Source: Leptolinea sp. (GTDB lineage: Bacteria; Chloroflexota; Anaerolineae; Anaerolineales; Anaerolineaceae). Taken from it: a stretch of DNA of 64,000 bases. Location: the NCBI GenBank assembly GCA_012798535.1, contig JAAZMZ010000019.1, forward strand, positions 19,305-83,304, in the 5' to 3' direction. How positions within the stretch are numbered: position 1 is the stretch's first letter; each line of letters opens with the position of its first letter. Positions 53,538 to 62,289 of the stretch are shown here, piece by piece. Under the pieces are notes generated by a model, which worked only from the letters and a program-made list of their open reading frames with translations, did no database searches and had not been told where the DNA came from. Made by a program: the position numbers and the translations under genes.

Positions 53538-56500
53538 ATGAAGCATCCTGCTGTCGAAAAACTGGCCAGATTCCTGTTGACCGGTGTAATGCTGTTCATG
53601 ACGGGGTTTAATATCTTGGATACGCCGCCCACCCCTCCATTGGAACCAACAAGGATTCCAACACCGGAAGGGCAGGAAGATATCATCGCTATCAATCCAG
53701 GTGGGGAGATGAAGAATAACGCCACCTACGCTCCCTCCTTCACAATTGATCACCCCTTCCAGATCACCCTCATCCTCACCATTCACTGGAACGGCGGTAA
53801 AGGCGCGGAACCGGGAACGATCAGTCTGGAAGATTCTGAGGGAAACGTCTATGGACCCTGGCAGGCCAGAGGAGCAGCCTACAAAGATGTTCCCAATGTT
53901 CGCTGGATTGTCGAACCCATGGTCATGATCCCGGCCGGGGAATATACGGTCTATGACTCTGAACCGGAAACCTGGACGAATAATGAAGCTTCTAACCTGA
54001 CAGGATTCACCCGTGTGGCGGGATACCGCATGGGCGAAGTGGCCGGCGCGCATGCGGATCCGGTGGAAGAATCCGCACCGCCCTCCGCCAGTGAGCCGGA
54101 ACAACCGGTGGAAGAAGCCGTACCTCCTTCCGTTGATGAGGCTGTGCAGACAGTGGGTGAATCTGCGCCTTCATCTGTAGGCATACCGGAAGAAACAGTA
54201 GAAGAACCGCCGGATGCCAGCTTGCCGGCGATGCCGGTGGACAATCTTCCCTTCCTGCCGGAAGGAAAGAAACCCGATCAGCCGCCCTTGCCCATGACCC
54301 TGGTTTCACAAACCGCTTTCAATGCCGATAACCAGCTTTATCAGGATAAAGCCGGAGTGTACGCATCCGCGCCGGTAGGGACAGTTCCACAGGGCAGCTC
54401 CTTGAAGCTGGTGGCCAGCCAGCCGGCCGAGGATGTTGATCGTTCACTGGAACAGACCGGGATAAAACGGATATCCAGTTTCTATAAAGTGGATGTCAAC
54501 GGCGATGGAGACAGCCTGCCGGACGCGGTCATCTCTTTTCCTTCCACTTCGCCCAATGACCGGATCGTGGAGCTGATCGAAGGCAACGGCTTGATCATGG
54601 CAGATGACGCCCTGGTCAACGGCCGCCGTGAAGTGCATGTCACCATCTCAGCGGGCAATATCTACGCCCCGCAGTACGCGTTGATGAACTTTACGAATGG
54701 GATCACCACCACATCGTATGAAGTTCCTGCCAGAAACAAAGCGAGTGGCGGGCGTCAGGCTGATTTAATCCCCGCGGAGGACTGGCCTGTCCCAAAACTG
54801 GAGGATTGTCATGTCATCGGTAGTTTGTCATCACAGTATAGCGGGAGAGTATATTTCCGTGAACTCTCCTGTCTGCGGGATAAGGCCTATCACATCGATG
54901 CCGTGTCCAGTGATATTTTGAAAGAAGAGGACTGGAACAACAAGAAGGATCGAATAGCGAAAATCATTGAGCAGGTCAGATTGGCCCGCATTAAATATCA
55001 TGAAATGAATTTCACGGGAGCATTATTGAAAAAAGATGGCAGCAGTCGAACGGTCATGGTTCGGCTGCAAACAGGTAAAGAATCCCCCAAATACTCATCC
55101 ATTTCTTCATCCATCAATCTGGGCTGGGATTTTCTGGAAACAGATCTCACTCCCAAACTCAAGCAGTCCATTGCCCATGAAGTCTTCCACTGGGTGGAAC
55201 ACGCCTCGTACTCCATGAACAATTTTGTTTCCATGGATAATGATATGCGCTGGTGGCTGGACATTTCATGTGAACTGGCAACATTCTTGATCGATCCAAA
55301 GAATATACAGATCGAACTGCTGGATTACGGTCAGCAGGGCAATAAAGGTGCCGGGAACATTTTAACTTTTCAGGAACCCATTCTGGAATGGTACCGCCAC
55401 GCTGAAGATTCACGGTATCTGCAGGCGGTCCAGTATTATTTGTTAATGAGTGAAAAATCGGGGACTGGAGATGTCAGTTGCCTGCCGGATAGCACCAGCT
55501 TTGTGAAGTTGATCAACGATGGCAAGGTCGGGATTGCCGAAGAGAAAAACCGGTCGATTTTTATTGGGGGGAATTGGACCTACGCGCAATACCTGTTGAA
55601 CCAACTCCCGGAAAAAATGTGCCGTCCTGTTCCCACCGGTGGAATACTGGAAAAAGCGGTGGGGTATGGTGACTGGCTGCATGCCAGCGGGTTCAAACCG
55701 ACGGGCGGGGTTTATTACGGTATGGATTCAATATCGACAAATATCCAGAAAAAGGAAACCGGCATAGCCACGATCTCCGCCCCCATGGCGCCAGGCGCCC
55801 TGTATCCCATTCGTTTCAGCAATGGAGCCGAACTGCCTTATGTTGATCTGCAGAATAAAGGCGGCTGGGCAAAACCCTCTGTTCCTTACGAACTGGTCAT
55901 CTATCCATCTGTGCCCTATTTCTACTCCATCGGAAACGGCCCAAAATTATGGAATGACGGTACAAAGGAACTGAGGATTTCTCCCATAACCAGCGAGAAA
56001 AAGGCGACGATTTACGAAAAAGACGCCGGTGGCAATGTAGTCAAGGTGGAAAAAGCCGGCATCCCGCTGGTTCGTGTTGTGGCCATTAACAATACAAAAT
56101 CAGAAGCCACATTCAAAGCAGTCTTTAAACCGGTTGGTCCGTATCTATTCCCGAATCCAACTAATTTGAATAATCTGTCCCAGAAACCGGATCAAAAATT
56201 GGCTGCCCGGTTGGAAGGATTGCCGCCCACGATCACCGAGCCGGTGGTATTTAAGTTCTCCCAGGTTCTGGCAGATGGTTCGCCAAAAGAATTTGCCAGT
56301 CTTGAAAAAAAGCCGGAAGACGGTAAAGCGGAGGTCGAATTCCAATGGAATTTCACTGATCCAACCATAAAAGAAGTGCTGGTCGAGGCATTGTACAAAG
56401 CCGGAAAAGATGGGAATCAGACCGGTGAGGTCAAAGGAAAGATTCCGGTGAAGGCTGCGCCGGCGAACAGTTTTGTGGATGTCATTTTGACAGCATTAAC

Positions 56501-56975
56501 CATTCCTTACACAACGACGGTTTTTTCCGTCGCGGAATATCGATGCCCGGTGCATTGGACCAGCATCTCATCTTTTGAGACTGATATTTCACAGGGCCAG
56601 TGCACAAAACAATATACAGGTGAAGCAGCTTTCCCCAAGGATGGGATCAGCATCACAGGGCAGATCGGGCAGGGTGTGGTGGATATCCAGGTGTCTGATC
56701 CACTCATCGATCCGGTGGGGCAGGTGAACAGTGATGTGGATTGCCCGATTAGCTTCAACTTAAAAGGCATTCCCATCTCACCCACCGGAAGTAAAACACC
56801 CGGAATGGATCTGTACAAGTATCATGGAAATTCAGATGGTGCAGGTGATGCCCTGCAGCATATCTCGAATTTTTCTGTGATCCTGTTTAATCAGTACATT
56901 GGGAATGTGATGTGTACCGGTGATCCGTCCAATTTGAGTTTCGATGTCAAGGTGCTTGCGCCAGCGACCCGTTGA
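53538..56975 (+). CDS. Large secreted protein with an HExxH site, function unknown
   Basis: An 1145-residue exported protein with an N-terminal hydrophobic signal (about 10-25). Residues 40-160 look like a beta domain, followed by a Glu/Pro-rich low-complexity stretch (about 175-235) of degenerate repeats (EEAVPPSVDE, GESAPSSVGI). At about 555 SIAHEVFHWVEHAS contains HExxH and 27 residues later LDISCELATFL supplies a glutamate, the spacing of gluzincin zinc peptidases. Beta-rich, cysteine-containing segments complete the C terminus. A zinc peptidase is possible, not shown. CGAGGT precedes the ATG. Confidence 0.7.
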   Translation: MKHPAVEKLARFLLTGVMLFMTGFNILDTPPTPPLEPTRIPTPEGQEDIIAINPGGEMKNNATYAPSFTIDHPFQITLILTIHWNGGKGAEPGTISLEDSEGNVYGPWQARGAAYKDVPNVRWIVEPMVMIPAGEYTVYDSEPETWTNNEASNLTGFTRVAGYRMGEVAGAHADPVEESAPPSASEPEQPVEEAVPPSVDEAVQTVGESAPSSVGIPEETVEEPPDASLPAMPVDNLPFLPEGKKPDQPPLPMTLVSQTAFNADNQLYQDKAGVYASAPVGTVPQGSSLKLVASQPAEDVDRSLEQTGIKRISSFYKVDVNGDGDSLPDAVISFPSTSPNDRIVELIEGNGLIMADDALVNGRREVHVTISAGNIYAPQYALMNFTNGITTTSYEVPARNKASGGRQADLIPAEDWPVPKLEDCHVIGSLSSQYSGRVYFRELSCLRDKAYHIDAVSSDILKEEDWNNKKDRIAKIIEQVRLARIKYHEMNFTGALLKKDGSSRTVMVRLQTGKESPKYSSISSSINLGWDFLETDLTPKLKQSIAHEVFHWVEHASYSMNNFVSMDNDMRWWLDISCELATFLIDPKNIQIELLDYGQQGNKGAGNILTFQEPILEWYRHAEDSRYLQAVQYYLLMSEKSGTGDVSCLPDSTSFVKLINDGKVGIAEEKNRSIFIGGNWTYAQYLLNQLPEKMCRPVPTGGILEKAVGYGDWLHASGFKPTGGVYYGMDSISTNIQKKETGIATISAPMAPGALYPIRFSNGAELPYVDLQNKGGWAKPSVPYELVIYPSVPYFYSIGNGPKLWNDGTKELRISPITSEKKATIYEKDAGGNVVKVEKAGIPLVRVVAINNTKSEATFKAVFKPVGPYLFPNPTNLNNLSQKPDQKLAARLEGLPPTITEPVVFKFSQVLADGSPKEFASLEKKPEDGKAEVEFQWNFTDPTIKEVLVEALYKAGKDGNQTGEVKGKIPVKAAPANSFVDVILTALTIPYTTTVFSVAEYRCPVHWTSISSFETDISQGQCTKQYTGEAAFPKDGISITGQIGQGVVDIQVSDPLIDPVGQVNSDVDCPISFNLKGIPISPTGSKTPGMDLYKYHGNSDGAGDALQHISNFSVILFNQYIGNVMCTGDPSNLSFDVKVLAPATR

Positions 56976-57019
56976 AAAAAGCCTCCCTTGGACCAACCGG
57001 AAAAAGGGAGGCTTTTTTT
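56975..57019. terminator. Bidirectional terminator
   Basis: AAAAAAGCCTCCCTT (56975-56989) and AAGGGAGGCTTTTTTT (57004-57019): a strong stem with A and T tracts on both sides, shared by the converging genes at 53538 (+) and 57023 (-). Confidence 0.9.
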
Positions 57020-57022
57020 CTT

Positions 57023-57994
57023 TCAGGGTGTGGGAGACGGCTCCTGCGGGCTGCCTTCGAGACCAAGACTGTCACAATAAACCTGCGAAAGGTTGCCCTT
57101 TTCATCGCGGTACTGAACATTGACCGAAAAAGTCGTCCAGTTGATGGGAATGGTCGTTTCAAGCGTCTTTTCCCCGGTGAAAGGCTCCCACATATCCCGC
57201 AGGTCTGCCGGTGAAAAGGGGCAGGATCTACCCAGACGCATCTCGGTCACTCTACCGGCCGGGCTTTCTGCCTGAAGATTCACTTTTATCTCCAGTTTCG
57301 ATCCGGCTGTTCCACCCGCGCAGCAGGGACTGCCTTCGATCTTGATCGATCCGTTGACCGGATAAGCCGCGCGTTTTTCAGCGACGGCAGTTTGAAGAAC
57401 TGCCGGGAGCATATCGAGCGGGGTGGTGGGATTGACTGCCGTGGTGATGGTCTGTTTCATCACCAGCTGCCCGCCGGTTATCGTTTTAAGATTTGATCCA
57501 TCTGTCGCGGGCACCGGGTTTCCATCCCGGTCCAGGAATTCAACCATCAGGTAAACCTGGCGCAATCCCAGCCAGTCTAGCGGTAAGGAGGTGGAAACCT
57601 GCGTTTCAAAAGAGCGTTCCTCTCCCGGTTCGGTGCAGGGCTCATCTAACTCCAGGCAGTAGCGCATCCGGCTGACCGGATGGTCATTCCATTCCCCTGA
57701 TGTAGTATAGGAGAGGCTGCCATCCGCGTTATAGAAATTCTGAATGATGGAGGGTGTGAACCTCAGAGTAACCTCGGCAGTGCTGCCGGCTTCCAGGCAG
57801 TTTTGGACCACCGGCGCGTTGATACTCCAGCGCACCTCCACCACATTCTGCGGCAAATCCTTCTGTGCCGCTTCTTCAGTTTTTGCCTCAGGGAGGAGGG
57901 TGGGATGATAAATACCCTCGTTCTCATAGAATCCAGGTGGTTCACAGGCGGCCAGTATAAGGACGAGAGGGATAACGAAGAAGCAGCGTTTCAT
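57023..57994 (-). CDS. Lipoprotein of unknown function
   Basis: A 323-residue exported protein. Residues 1-17 are a signal ending in the lipobox LAAC. The body is beta-rich, with an Ig-like segment VQNCLEAGSTAEVTLRF at about 60 and paired cysteines near RYCLELDEPC and GSPCCAGGTAG. No enzyme motif is recognised. ATG 57994 has GAGGAG directly upstream; the frame runs 79 codons further without meaning. It looks like one of the family of surface lipoproteins in this stretch. Confidence 0.72.
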   Translation of the reverse strand: MKRCFFVIPLVLILAACEPPGFYENEGIYHPTLLPEAKTEEAAQKDLPQNVVEVRWSINAPVVQNCLEAGSTAEVTLRFTPSIIQNFYNADGSLSYTTSGEWNDHPVSRMRYCLELDEPCTEPGEERSFETQVSTSLPLDWLGLRQVYLMVEFLDRDGNPVPATDGSNLKTITGGQLVMKQTITTAVNPTTPLDMLPAVLQTAVAEKRAAYPVNGSIKIEGSPCCAGGTAGSKLEIKVNLQAESPAGRVTEMRLGRSCPFSPADLRDMWEPFTGEKTLETTIPINWTTFSVNVQYRDEKGNLSQVYCDSLGLEGSPQEPSPTP

Positions 57995-58172
57995 ATAACT
58001 CCTCGGCAGTGTTAATAATTGAGTGTTAAATAAGCTAATGGGATCTAATCGCTGTTTATTATACAAAATATCAAAGGTCAGGTAATTCCAAGACCTGGTT
58101 TCCACCGGAAAAAGAATCAGGCCGCGAACGGATCGCTCACAGCCTGATCGATCGATGCAGCCATTAAATAGA

Positions 58173-59264
58173 TCAATCGCAGCAACCTGGAACAGATAAA
58201 CATGGTCTGTGGCAGAAGGTTCCTGGACCATGGTTGCCGGAAGGTAATTCTTCGGGAGGGGTAATGACTTCGGGACACAGTCCCGGGGTATTGGCTTTGG
58301 GCTCGAAGCCTGAGGCGACCCGGCAGATGTTATCTATTCCCCACAGCGCTTTCAACGGATAATTCTGTGCGTCATCCTTCACAGGGTAGCCGGATTGCGA
58401 GAAGGTGAAATGGTCATTATGATCGAACACGGATTGGTCTTTCATGCCGGTATCTGCCCAGGCCAGCCAGATGAATTCCCCCTTTTCACCGCCGGTGAGT
58501 GTGTTCTTGAAGGCGATTTCCATGGTCTGGTTATCGGTTTTTGACAGCCTTGACCAGGCCAGATCCTGGTCGCTTCCTTTACCGCTGTTAAAAATCTCCT
58601 CAAAGTAACCGCGGCCTTCCGAGGGTGTTCCATCCGGCCGCACGGCTGTCAGACCGCCGACGTTGTGGTCGGGTGCGGTCAACACCACCACCGAATCGGT
58701 GGACCACTCTGTGCTCAACGGTGTACCCGAAACGATCAACAGGTCGCCTCGCACGTCTTTATCGACATCGATCTCCACCATGAAGTTAACAGTACCGGGT
58801 TCTCCCGCGGCGAACGGTTTGATCACTTTAATCAGCACATACACCCAGAGAGGGTCAGTGCGGTTGAGTTGCACGGTCACCAAATCGGCTTCTGGCAGGT
58901 AGTTCATATCCTTATCGAAGGGGCGTTCGTATCTGCCGTTGCGGAAATCATCGCCGCCGTATACCTGCTTCTGGGAGGCGGTCTTATCATCCACCTGGTC
59001 GTGCACCGTCTGGATGATCTTGCCTACCAGTGATCCCGGCAGGTCCTTATGTTCCGGTTCGGGTGTGGGAGAGGCCGTCAGAGTCGGCAGGTTCTCGGTG
59101 GCAACAGGGGGGAGGGTGGGCGGTGGGGTTATTGTGGGGATGATTGTATGAATGGCCGCGGGGATGGCCGTGGCCGGAATGGGTTTCAGTGGCATATTGC
59201 AGCCGGTTAGCGTGATGATGATCAGCAGCGGAATGAGAACAGTGAGGGCAGCAGAGGATTTCAT
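58173..59264 (-). CDS. Lipoprotein of unknown function with Pro/Thr-rich stalk
   Basis: A 363-residue exported protein. Signal with lipobox LTGC at about residue 22, then a Pro/Thr/Ala-rich stalk (about 30-75). The globular part contains VNFMVEIDVDKDVRGD and LIVSGTPLST and reads like an all-beta domain found in exported proteins of this group; the tail ends with CHRPCLSVPGCC. No function is recognised. ATG 59264 is chosen because AAGGAGGAG lies immediately upstream; the ATG at 59279 is itself part of that site. Confidence 0.72.
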   Translation of the reverse strand: MKSSAALTVLIPLLIIITLTGCNMPLKPIPATAIPAAIHTIIPTITPPPTLPPVATENLPTLTASPTPEPEHKDLPGSLVGKIIQTVHDQVDDKTASQKQVYGGDDFRNGRYERPFDKDMNYLPEADLVTVQLNRTDPLWVYVLIKVIKPFAAGEPGTVNFMVEIDVDKDVRGDLLIVSGTPLSTEWSTDSVVVLTAPDHNVGGLTAVRPDGTPSEGRGYFEEIFNSGKGSDQDLAWSRLSKTDNQTMEIAFKNTLTGGEKGEFIWLAWADTGMKDQSVFDHNDHFTFSQSGYPVKDDAQNYPLKALWGIDNICRVASGFEPKANTPGLCPEVITPPEELPSGNHGPGTFCHRPCLSVPGCCD

Positions 59265-59369
59265 AGGCTCCTCCTTCAACTATTAATTCTTCATCCCAAA
59301 TATCCAATTTATACAATGATAGATTAGGCTGTCTGTAAAATCAACCGCGAATTTTACATCGCTAGTTTT

Positions 59370-59492
59370 TCCATCTGTTACGCACTTTTGGCGTGATTAT
59401 CCGGTTTGCTGTCATCCTAGATGGAGCGCTCTGGTTTAATCTACGACCGGTACCGCGTTTCTCCGTAGATTAAGAAAGACGCGGTATTTTTT
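59370..59492 (+). promoter_or_regulatory. Candidate structured leader RNA with terminator/antiterminator
   Basis: P1: TCCATCT (59370-59376) with AGATGGA (59419-59425). P2: GTTACGC (59377-59383) with GCGTGAT (59391-59397, two G-U pairs). Then TAATCTACG (59437-59445) pairs perfectly with CGTAGATTA (59464-59472), while TACCGCGTTTCT (59451-59462) pairs with AGAAAGACGCGGTA (59473-59486, small bulge) followed by TTTTTT (59487-59492). The last two stems exclude each other or would form a pseudoknot. This is what an attenuator or riboswitch looks like. No known class matches by eye. Confidence 0.5.
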
Positions 59493-59584
59493 ACAGCTTC
59501 TTTACCAAATCTGTGCATCTATTTAATACGTGCTGTGTTTAATAGCATACAGAGGTTCAGCGGTTCTTACCCAAGGAGGTACTT

Positions 59585-59671
59585 ATGGGCGCCGTATATT
59601 TTGTAGTCACCCTTTTGACAACCCTTTTCGCTGCCATCAGCTTTGCCGGTCTGTTGGGCAAACCGGATTAG
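59585..59671 (+). CDS. 28-residue single-pass membrane peptide
   Basis: Frame from ATG 59585 to TAG 59671, starting MGAVYFVVTLLTTLFAAIS and ending GLLGKPD: one hydrophobic helix with a short polar tail. AAGGAGGT, a perfect Shine-Dalgarno, ends four bases before the ATG. It lies downstream of the candidate leader RNA (59370-59492), whose terminator would control it. It converges on the DinB gene, overlapping its stop by a few bases. No homologue is recognised; single-pass peptides of this size can be transporter or kinase partners. Confidence 0.6.
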   Translation: MGAVYFVVTLLTTLFAAISFAGLLGKPD

Positions 59672-60372
59672 TTTTCGTTGAGCAGGCGGAAGATATGATT
59701 GATATGATCCACCTCGTGCCAGGCGGCGCGCCGCAGCACCTTGCGTGGACTCCAGAATGACCCGTCTTTACCGTTCACCACAGACTTGTTGGCCAATCCG
59801 CGCAGAGCGCGCTCGAATATGCTGCGCGTGGCATCCAACCGGCGGTAGGCATCTGCCGGCAGGGTGGTGGATTCGGAAAACCCGATATTGAGCCGGTCGA
59901 GCAGCCACAATTCAGAAGAAGCCAGGTGATTGAGAATTCCCCGGATGCTCCATTTCTCGCCGGGTCTCTCACGGTCCATCACGTCGTTAGACAGATTCCG
60001 GGTCAGATCGACCAGATCCTGACGCGACCACTGCATGACCAGTAAACCGCGCTCGATTTCCTCGTCTGTCAATGGTTTCCAATCCACTTTCCAGAAGGCG
60101 GTCACAGTCCGACCGGCGGCCGAGGGAAGGGTGTCATTGTCGACCTGATAACATTCGAAAGTCTCTGCCAGGTGCACATCGATATCGTCAAAGTCGATCC
60201 AGCATTTTTCGGCTTTGGCCTTAACACGTTCCTTGTAACCGATAAAGGCGCGGGGAAAAGCCAAAATAGCAGCCGCACCTTCCGGTCCGTAGGCATAACA
60301 GCCGGGGTAATCCAGCGCCCAGGCAATCGACTTATTCTCAAATCCGTTTTCCAGTCCGATTTCGATTCTCAT
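59668..60372 (-). CDS. DinB-like protein with HicB-like N terminus
   Basis: A 234-residue cytoplasmic protein. The N-terminal 60 residues (LDYPGCYAYGPEGAAAILAFP) resemble the HicB-like fold. From about 95 the four-helix DinB/YfiT domain follows, with metal-site histidines in RGILNHLASSELWLLDRL and AWHEVDHINHIFRLL; such proteins often transfer thiols or glutathione-like cofactors. ATG 60372 is one base from the stop of the upstream CHAP gene, so they are coupled; the longer frame to 60534 lies inside that gene. Confidence 0.75.
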   Translation of the reverse strand: MRIEIGLENGFENKSIAWALDYPGCYAYGPEGAAAILAFPRAFIGYKERVKAKAEKCWIDFDDIDVHLAETFECYQVDNDTLPSAAGRTVTAFWKVDWKPLTDEEIERGLLVMQWSRQDLVDLTRNLSNDVMDRERPGEKWSIRGILNHLASSELWLLDRLNIGFSESTTLPADAYRRLDATRSIFERALRGLANKSVVNGKDGSFWSPRKVLRRAAWHEVDHINHIFRLLNEN

Positions 60373-60373
60373 G

Positions 60374-61462
60374 TTATACCGGGTTTCCTTCCCACCCGCA
60401 GCGGGCATTGGGGATGGTGATCCACTGGTTGTCGAACTTCCCTCCGTGCGGGCGTAGGCGAAGGGTATCACCGGTGAATTGTATACGAATATCCAGTCCT
60501 TTGAGGCCGAAGCTGGATGTGAAACGCATGTCACCCGCCACCGTAACGGCGGCGTTGATCAACGCGCAGCGGGCGAAAGGTTCGCTGGTGATGGCGAAAG
60601 CCCCGGCGTTATTGAGTTGTTGAGACAGACGGGTAGACGCCTCCTGCCCTTCATCACCTGAAAGACCATGCGCTCCAGACCGATCCATGGTGATGGTCAG
60701 GGCATTCTCATCCCAGTGCCAGGTTCCGACACCCAGTAAAGGATCGCTATAGGCTTTTTCACTCGCGGGGGTGATCAAGTTCTCCATTCTGGGCGAATGG
60801 ATCCAGCCCTCGGCATTATTGATGTAAAACCGGCCGCGAGATTCGACCAGGTCTAGAAGACGGTCGGGAATGGGTATGGCAGGCCTGGTCTGAGTCCAGA
60901 TATTCTGTTGAACGATCTGGATTTTATTGCCGGCTACCCGGTTTACCACCATGATATGGTCACCTGGAATGCGATATGTGTAGATGATCAGGTCGCCGGC
61001 ATGCGGGGGAGTTGTTCCGCCGTTCGGAGTATACGAAAGGTCGGCAAAGGGCAGGAATTTAGCCGCCTCCGGGTCATTTACGCTGACAGCACCTTTTTTC
61101 ACCAGTCCCTGCATTTCGTGGGCTGTGTTGATCATATCGATCAGGTCATTGGGTATGCTCACCGTATCCGGCAGGCGGCCGTTGGTCGAGATATACCCCA
61201 GCCGTTCGGCGTACAGGCGGGTGGTCAATTCGATGCACTGGTAGCAGTAAGCATAACCGCAAAAGGGGGTGATCTCTACATAGCCTTCCCCTTTGGATGG
61301 ACCGATATCCGGGTAGAAGACATCCACGCCATACCCGGCCAGCCAGTCCTTTCCGTAGAGCAGCAACTGGTCGGAAGTGGAGCGCGCTGATACAGAAGAA
61401 GGCGTCCCAAAGAACGCGATCGCGACAAACACCAGGGTGATTCGCAAGAGGTGGTTTCTCAT
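60374..61462 (-). CDS. Secreted CHAP-domain protein
   Basis: A 362-residue exported protein with a signal peptide (about 3-28, ending near SVSARS). The CHAP amidase/peptidase domain (about 40-200) has YCYQCIELTTRLY (catalytic cysteine) and GDHIMVVNRV (histidine), so it may cleave peptidoglycan. The C-terminal part (about 235-362) is a beta-rich domain with LGVGTWHWDENALTI and a final CGWEG, of unknown role. ATG 61462 lacks a Shine-Dalgarno, and a promoter -10 lies about 15 bases upstream, pointing to a nearly leaderless mRNA. Confidence 0.8.
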   Translation of the reverse strand: MRNHLLRITLVFVAIAFFGTPSSVSARSTSDQLLLYGKDWLAGYGVDVFYPDIGPSKGEGYVEITPFCGYAYCYQCIELTTRLYAERLGYISTNGRLPDTVSIPNDLIDMINTAHEMQGLVKKGAVSVNDPEAAKFLPFADLSYTPNGGTTPPHAGDLIIYTYRIPGDHIMVVNRVAGNKIQIVQQNIWTQTRPAIPIPDRLLDLVESRGRFYINNAEGWIHSPRMENLITPASEKAYSDPLLGVGTWHWDENALTITMDRSGAHGLSGDEGQEASTRLSQQLNNAGAFAITSEPFARCALINAAVTVAGDMRFTSSFGLKGLDIRIQFTGDTLRLRPHGGKFDNQWITIPNARCGWEGNPV

Positions 61463-61477
61463 GGGTGGTGTAAGTTG

Positions 61478-61507
61478 ATTATACCGGGCAAGAAGGTGCA
61501 AGTTTAA
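61478..61507 (-). promoter_or_regulatory. Promoter of the CHAP-protein gene, near-leaderless
   Basis: On the minus strand: TTAAAC (61507-61502), 18-base spacer, TATAAT (61483-61478). The expected transcript start is within about ten bases of ATG 61462. Confidence 0.45.
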
Positions 61508-61539
61508 TGCCCTGTGGGAAGGAATGATCTGTGATATTA

Positions 61540-61562
61540 TGTATGTGTAACTGTATGTGTAA
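61540..61562. repeat. Direct repeat upstream of the vapB-type gene
   Basis: TGTATGTGTAA occurs at 61540-61550 and 61552-61562 (12-base period), ending at the GGAG ribosome-binding site of the antitoxin gene. A good candidate operator for the ribbon-helix-helix antitoxin. Confidence 0.6.
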
Positions 61563-61570
61563 GGAGAATC

Positions 61571-61840
61571 ATGAATTCAACATTCGAACGCGTGCAGATG
61601 CTCATCCGGCCTGACCAAAAGAAAGAATTGATGCGCCGGGCGCGGGACGCGAAAAGAAGTGTGGCCGAGATCACCCGCCAGATGCTGGACAGCGGCATCC
61701 AGAAAGCCCGCGAGGAAGATGAATTCGCTAAAACCAGTCTGTTTATTAAAAGGGCGGAAGCCCACCGTGAAAAAATGCCGGCCGTCAGTATCGACCTGGT
61801 CGAAATTCTGAACGACATCCGTGAAGGCGGCCATGAATAG
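61571..61840 (+). CDS. Ribbon-helix-helix antitoxin (VapB-type)
   Basis: An 89-residue DNA-binding antitoxin. FERVQMLIRPDQKKELMRRA then SVAEITRQMLDSGI at about 5-45 match a ribbon-helix-helix (Arc/CopG-like) domain; the charged C-terminal half should wrap the toxin. AAGGAG lies five bases before the ATG. It overlaps the PIN toxin by eight bases and has direct repeats upstream, as expected of an autoregulated antitoxin. Confidence 0.8.
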   Translation: MNSTFERVQMLIRPDQKKELMRRARDAKRSVAEITRQMLDSGIQKAREEDEFAKTSLFIKRAEAHREKMPAVSIDLVEILNDIREGGHE

Positions 61841-62273
61841 CACCCCGGCCGCCGTGCTGGATGCTTACATTCCCGTTTCCATGGTGGTCAATTCACCTCT
61901 TAGCCAGGCGGCCAGCAACCTGTGGAAAGACCTGACCCTGAGCGGCACGCAGATTGTCGTCCCGTGCCTGTGGATCTACGAGGTCACATCCCTGCTGCGG
62001 CAGCTGGTTTCCCGGAGGGTTATTTCTGCGCGGGTTGGCGAAAGTTCGCTATCTCTTCTGCTGGAATCAAATATCCATTTCAGAGAAGAGGATGCAACAC
62101 TGGCCTTAAACGCTTTACGCTGGGCGGACCGGCTGGGGTATGCCCAAGCCGGAGGGTGTTTCTATGTAGCCCTTGCCGATCAATTGGGCGCTGAATTCTG
62201 GTCGGCCGACCGGCGTCTGGCCGGAAAATTAAAAGCGGCCGGCTGGCCGCATATTCGGGAATTGGAAAAATAG
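61833..62273 (+). CDS. PIN-domain toxin (VapC-type)
   Basis: A 146-residue PIN-domain protein, expected to be an RNase. Acidic residues seen: Asp in AAVLDAYIPV at about 10, Glu in CLWIYEVTSLL at about 50, and Asp in FWSADRRLAGKL at about 125. The family's third position, usually YDA before YLALA, reads YAQAGGCFYVALA, so one catalytic aspartate seems replaced. ATG 61833 is chosen because it overlaps the antitoxin as usual; an ATG 12 bases upstream is possible. Confidence 0.78.
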   Translation: MNSTPAAVLDAYIPVSMVVNSPLSQAASNLWKDLTLSGTQIVVPCLWIYEVTSLLRQLVSRRVISARVGESSLSLLLESNIHFREEDATLALNALRWADRLGYAQAGGCFYVALADQLGAEFWSADRRLAGKLKAAGWPHIRELEK

Positions 62274-62289
62274 GCTCAAAAAGCAGGTT

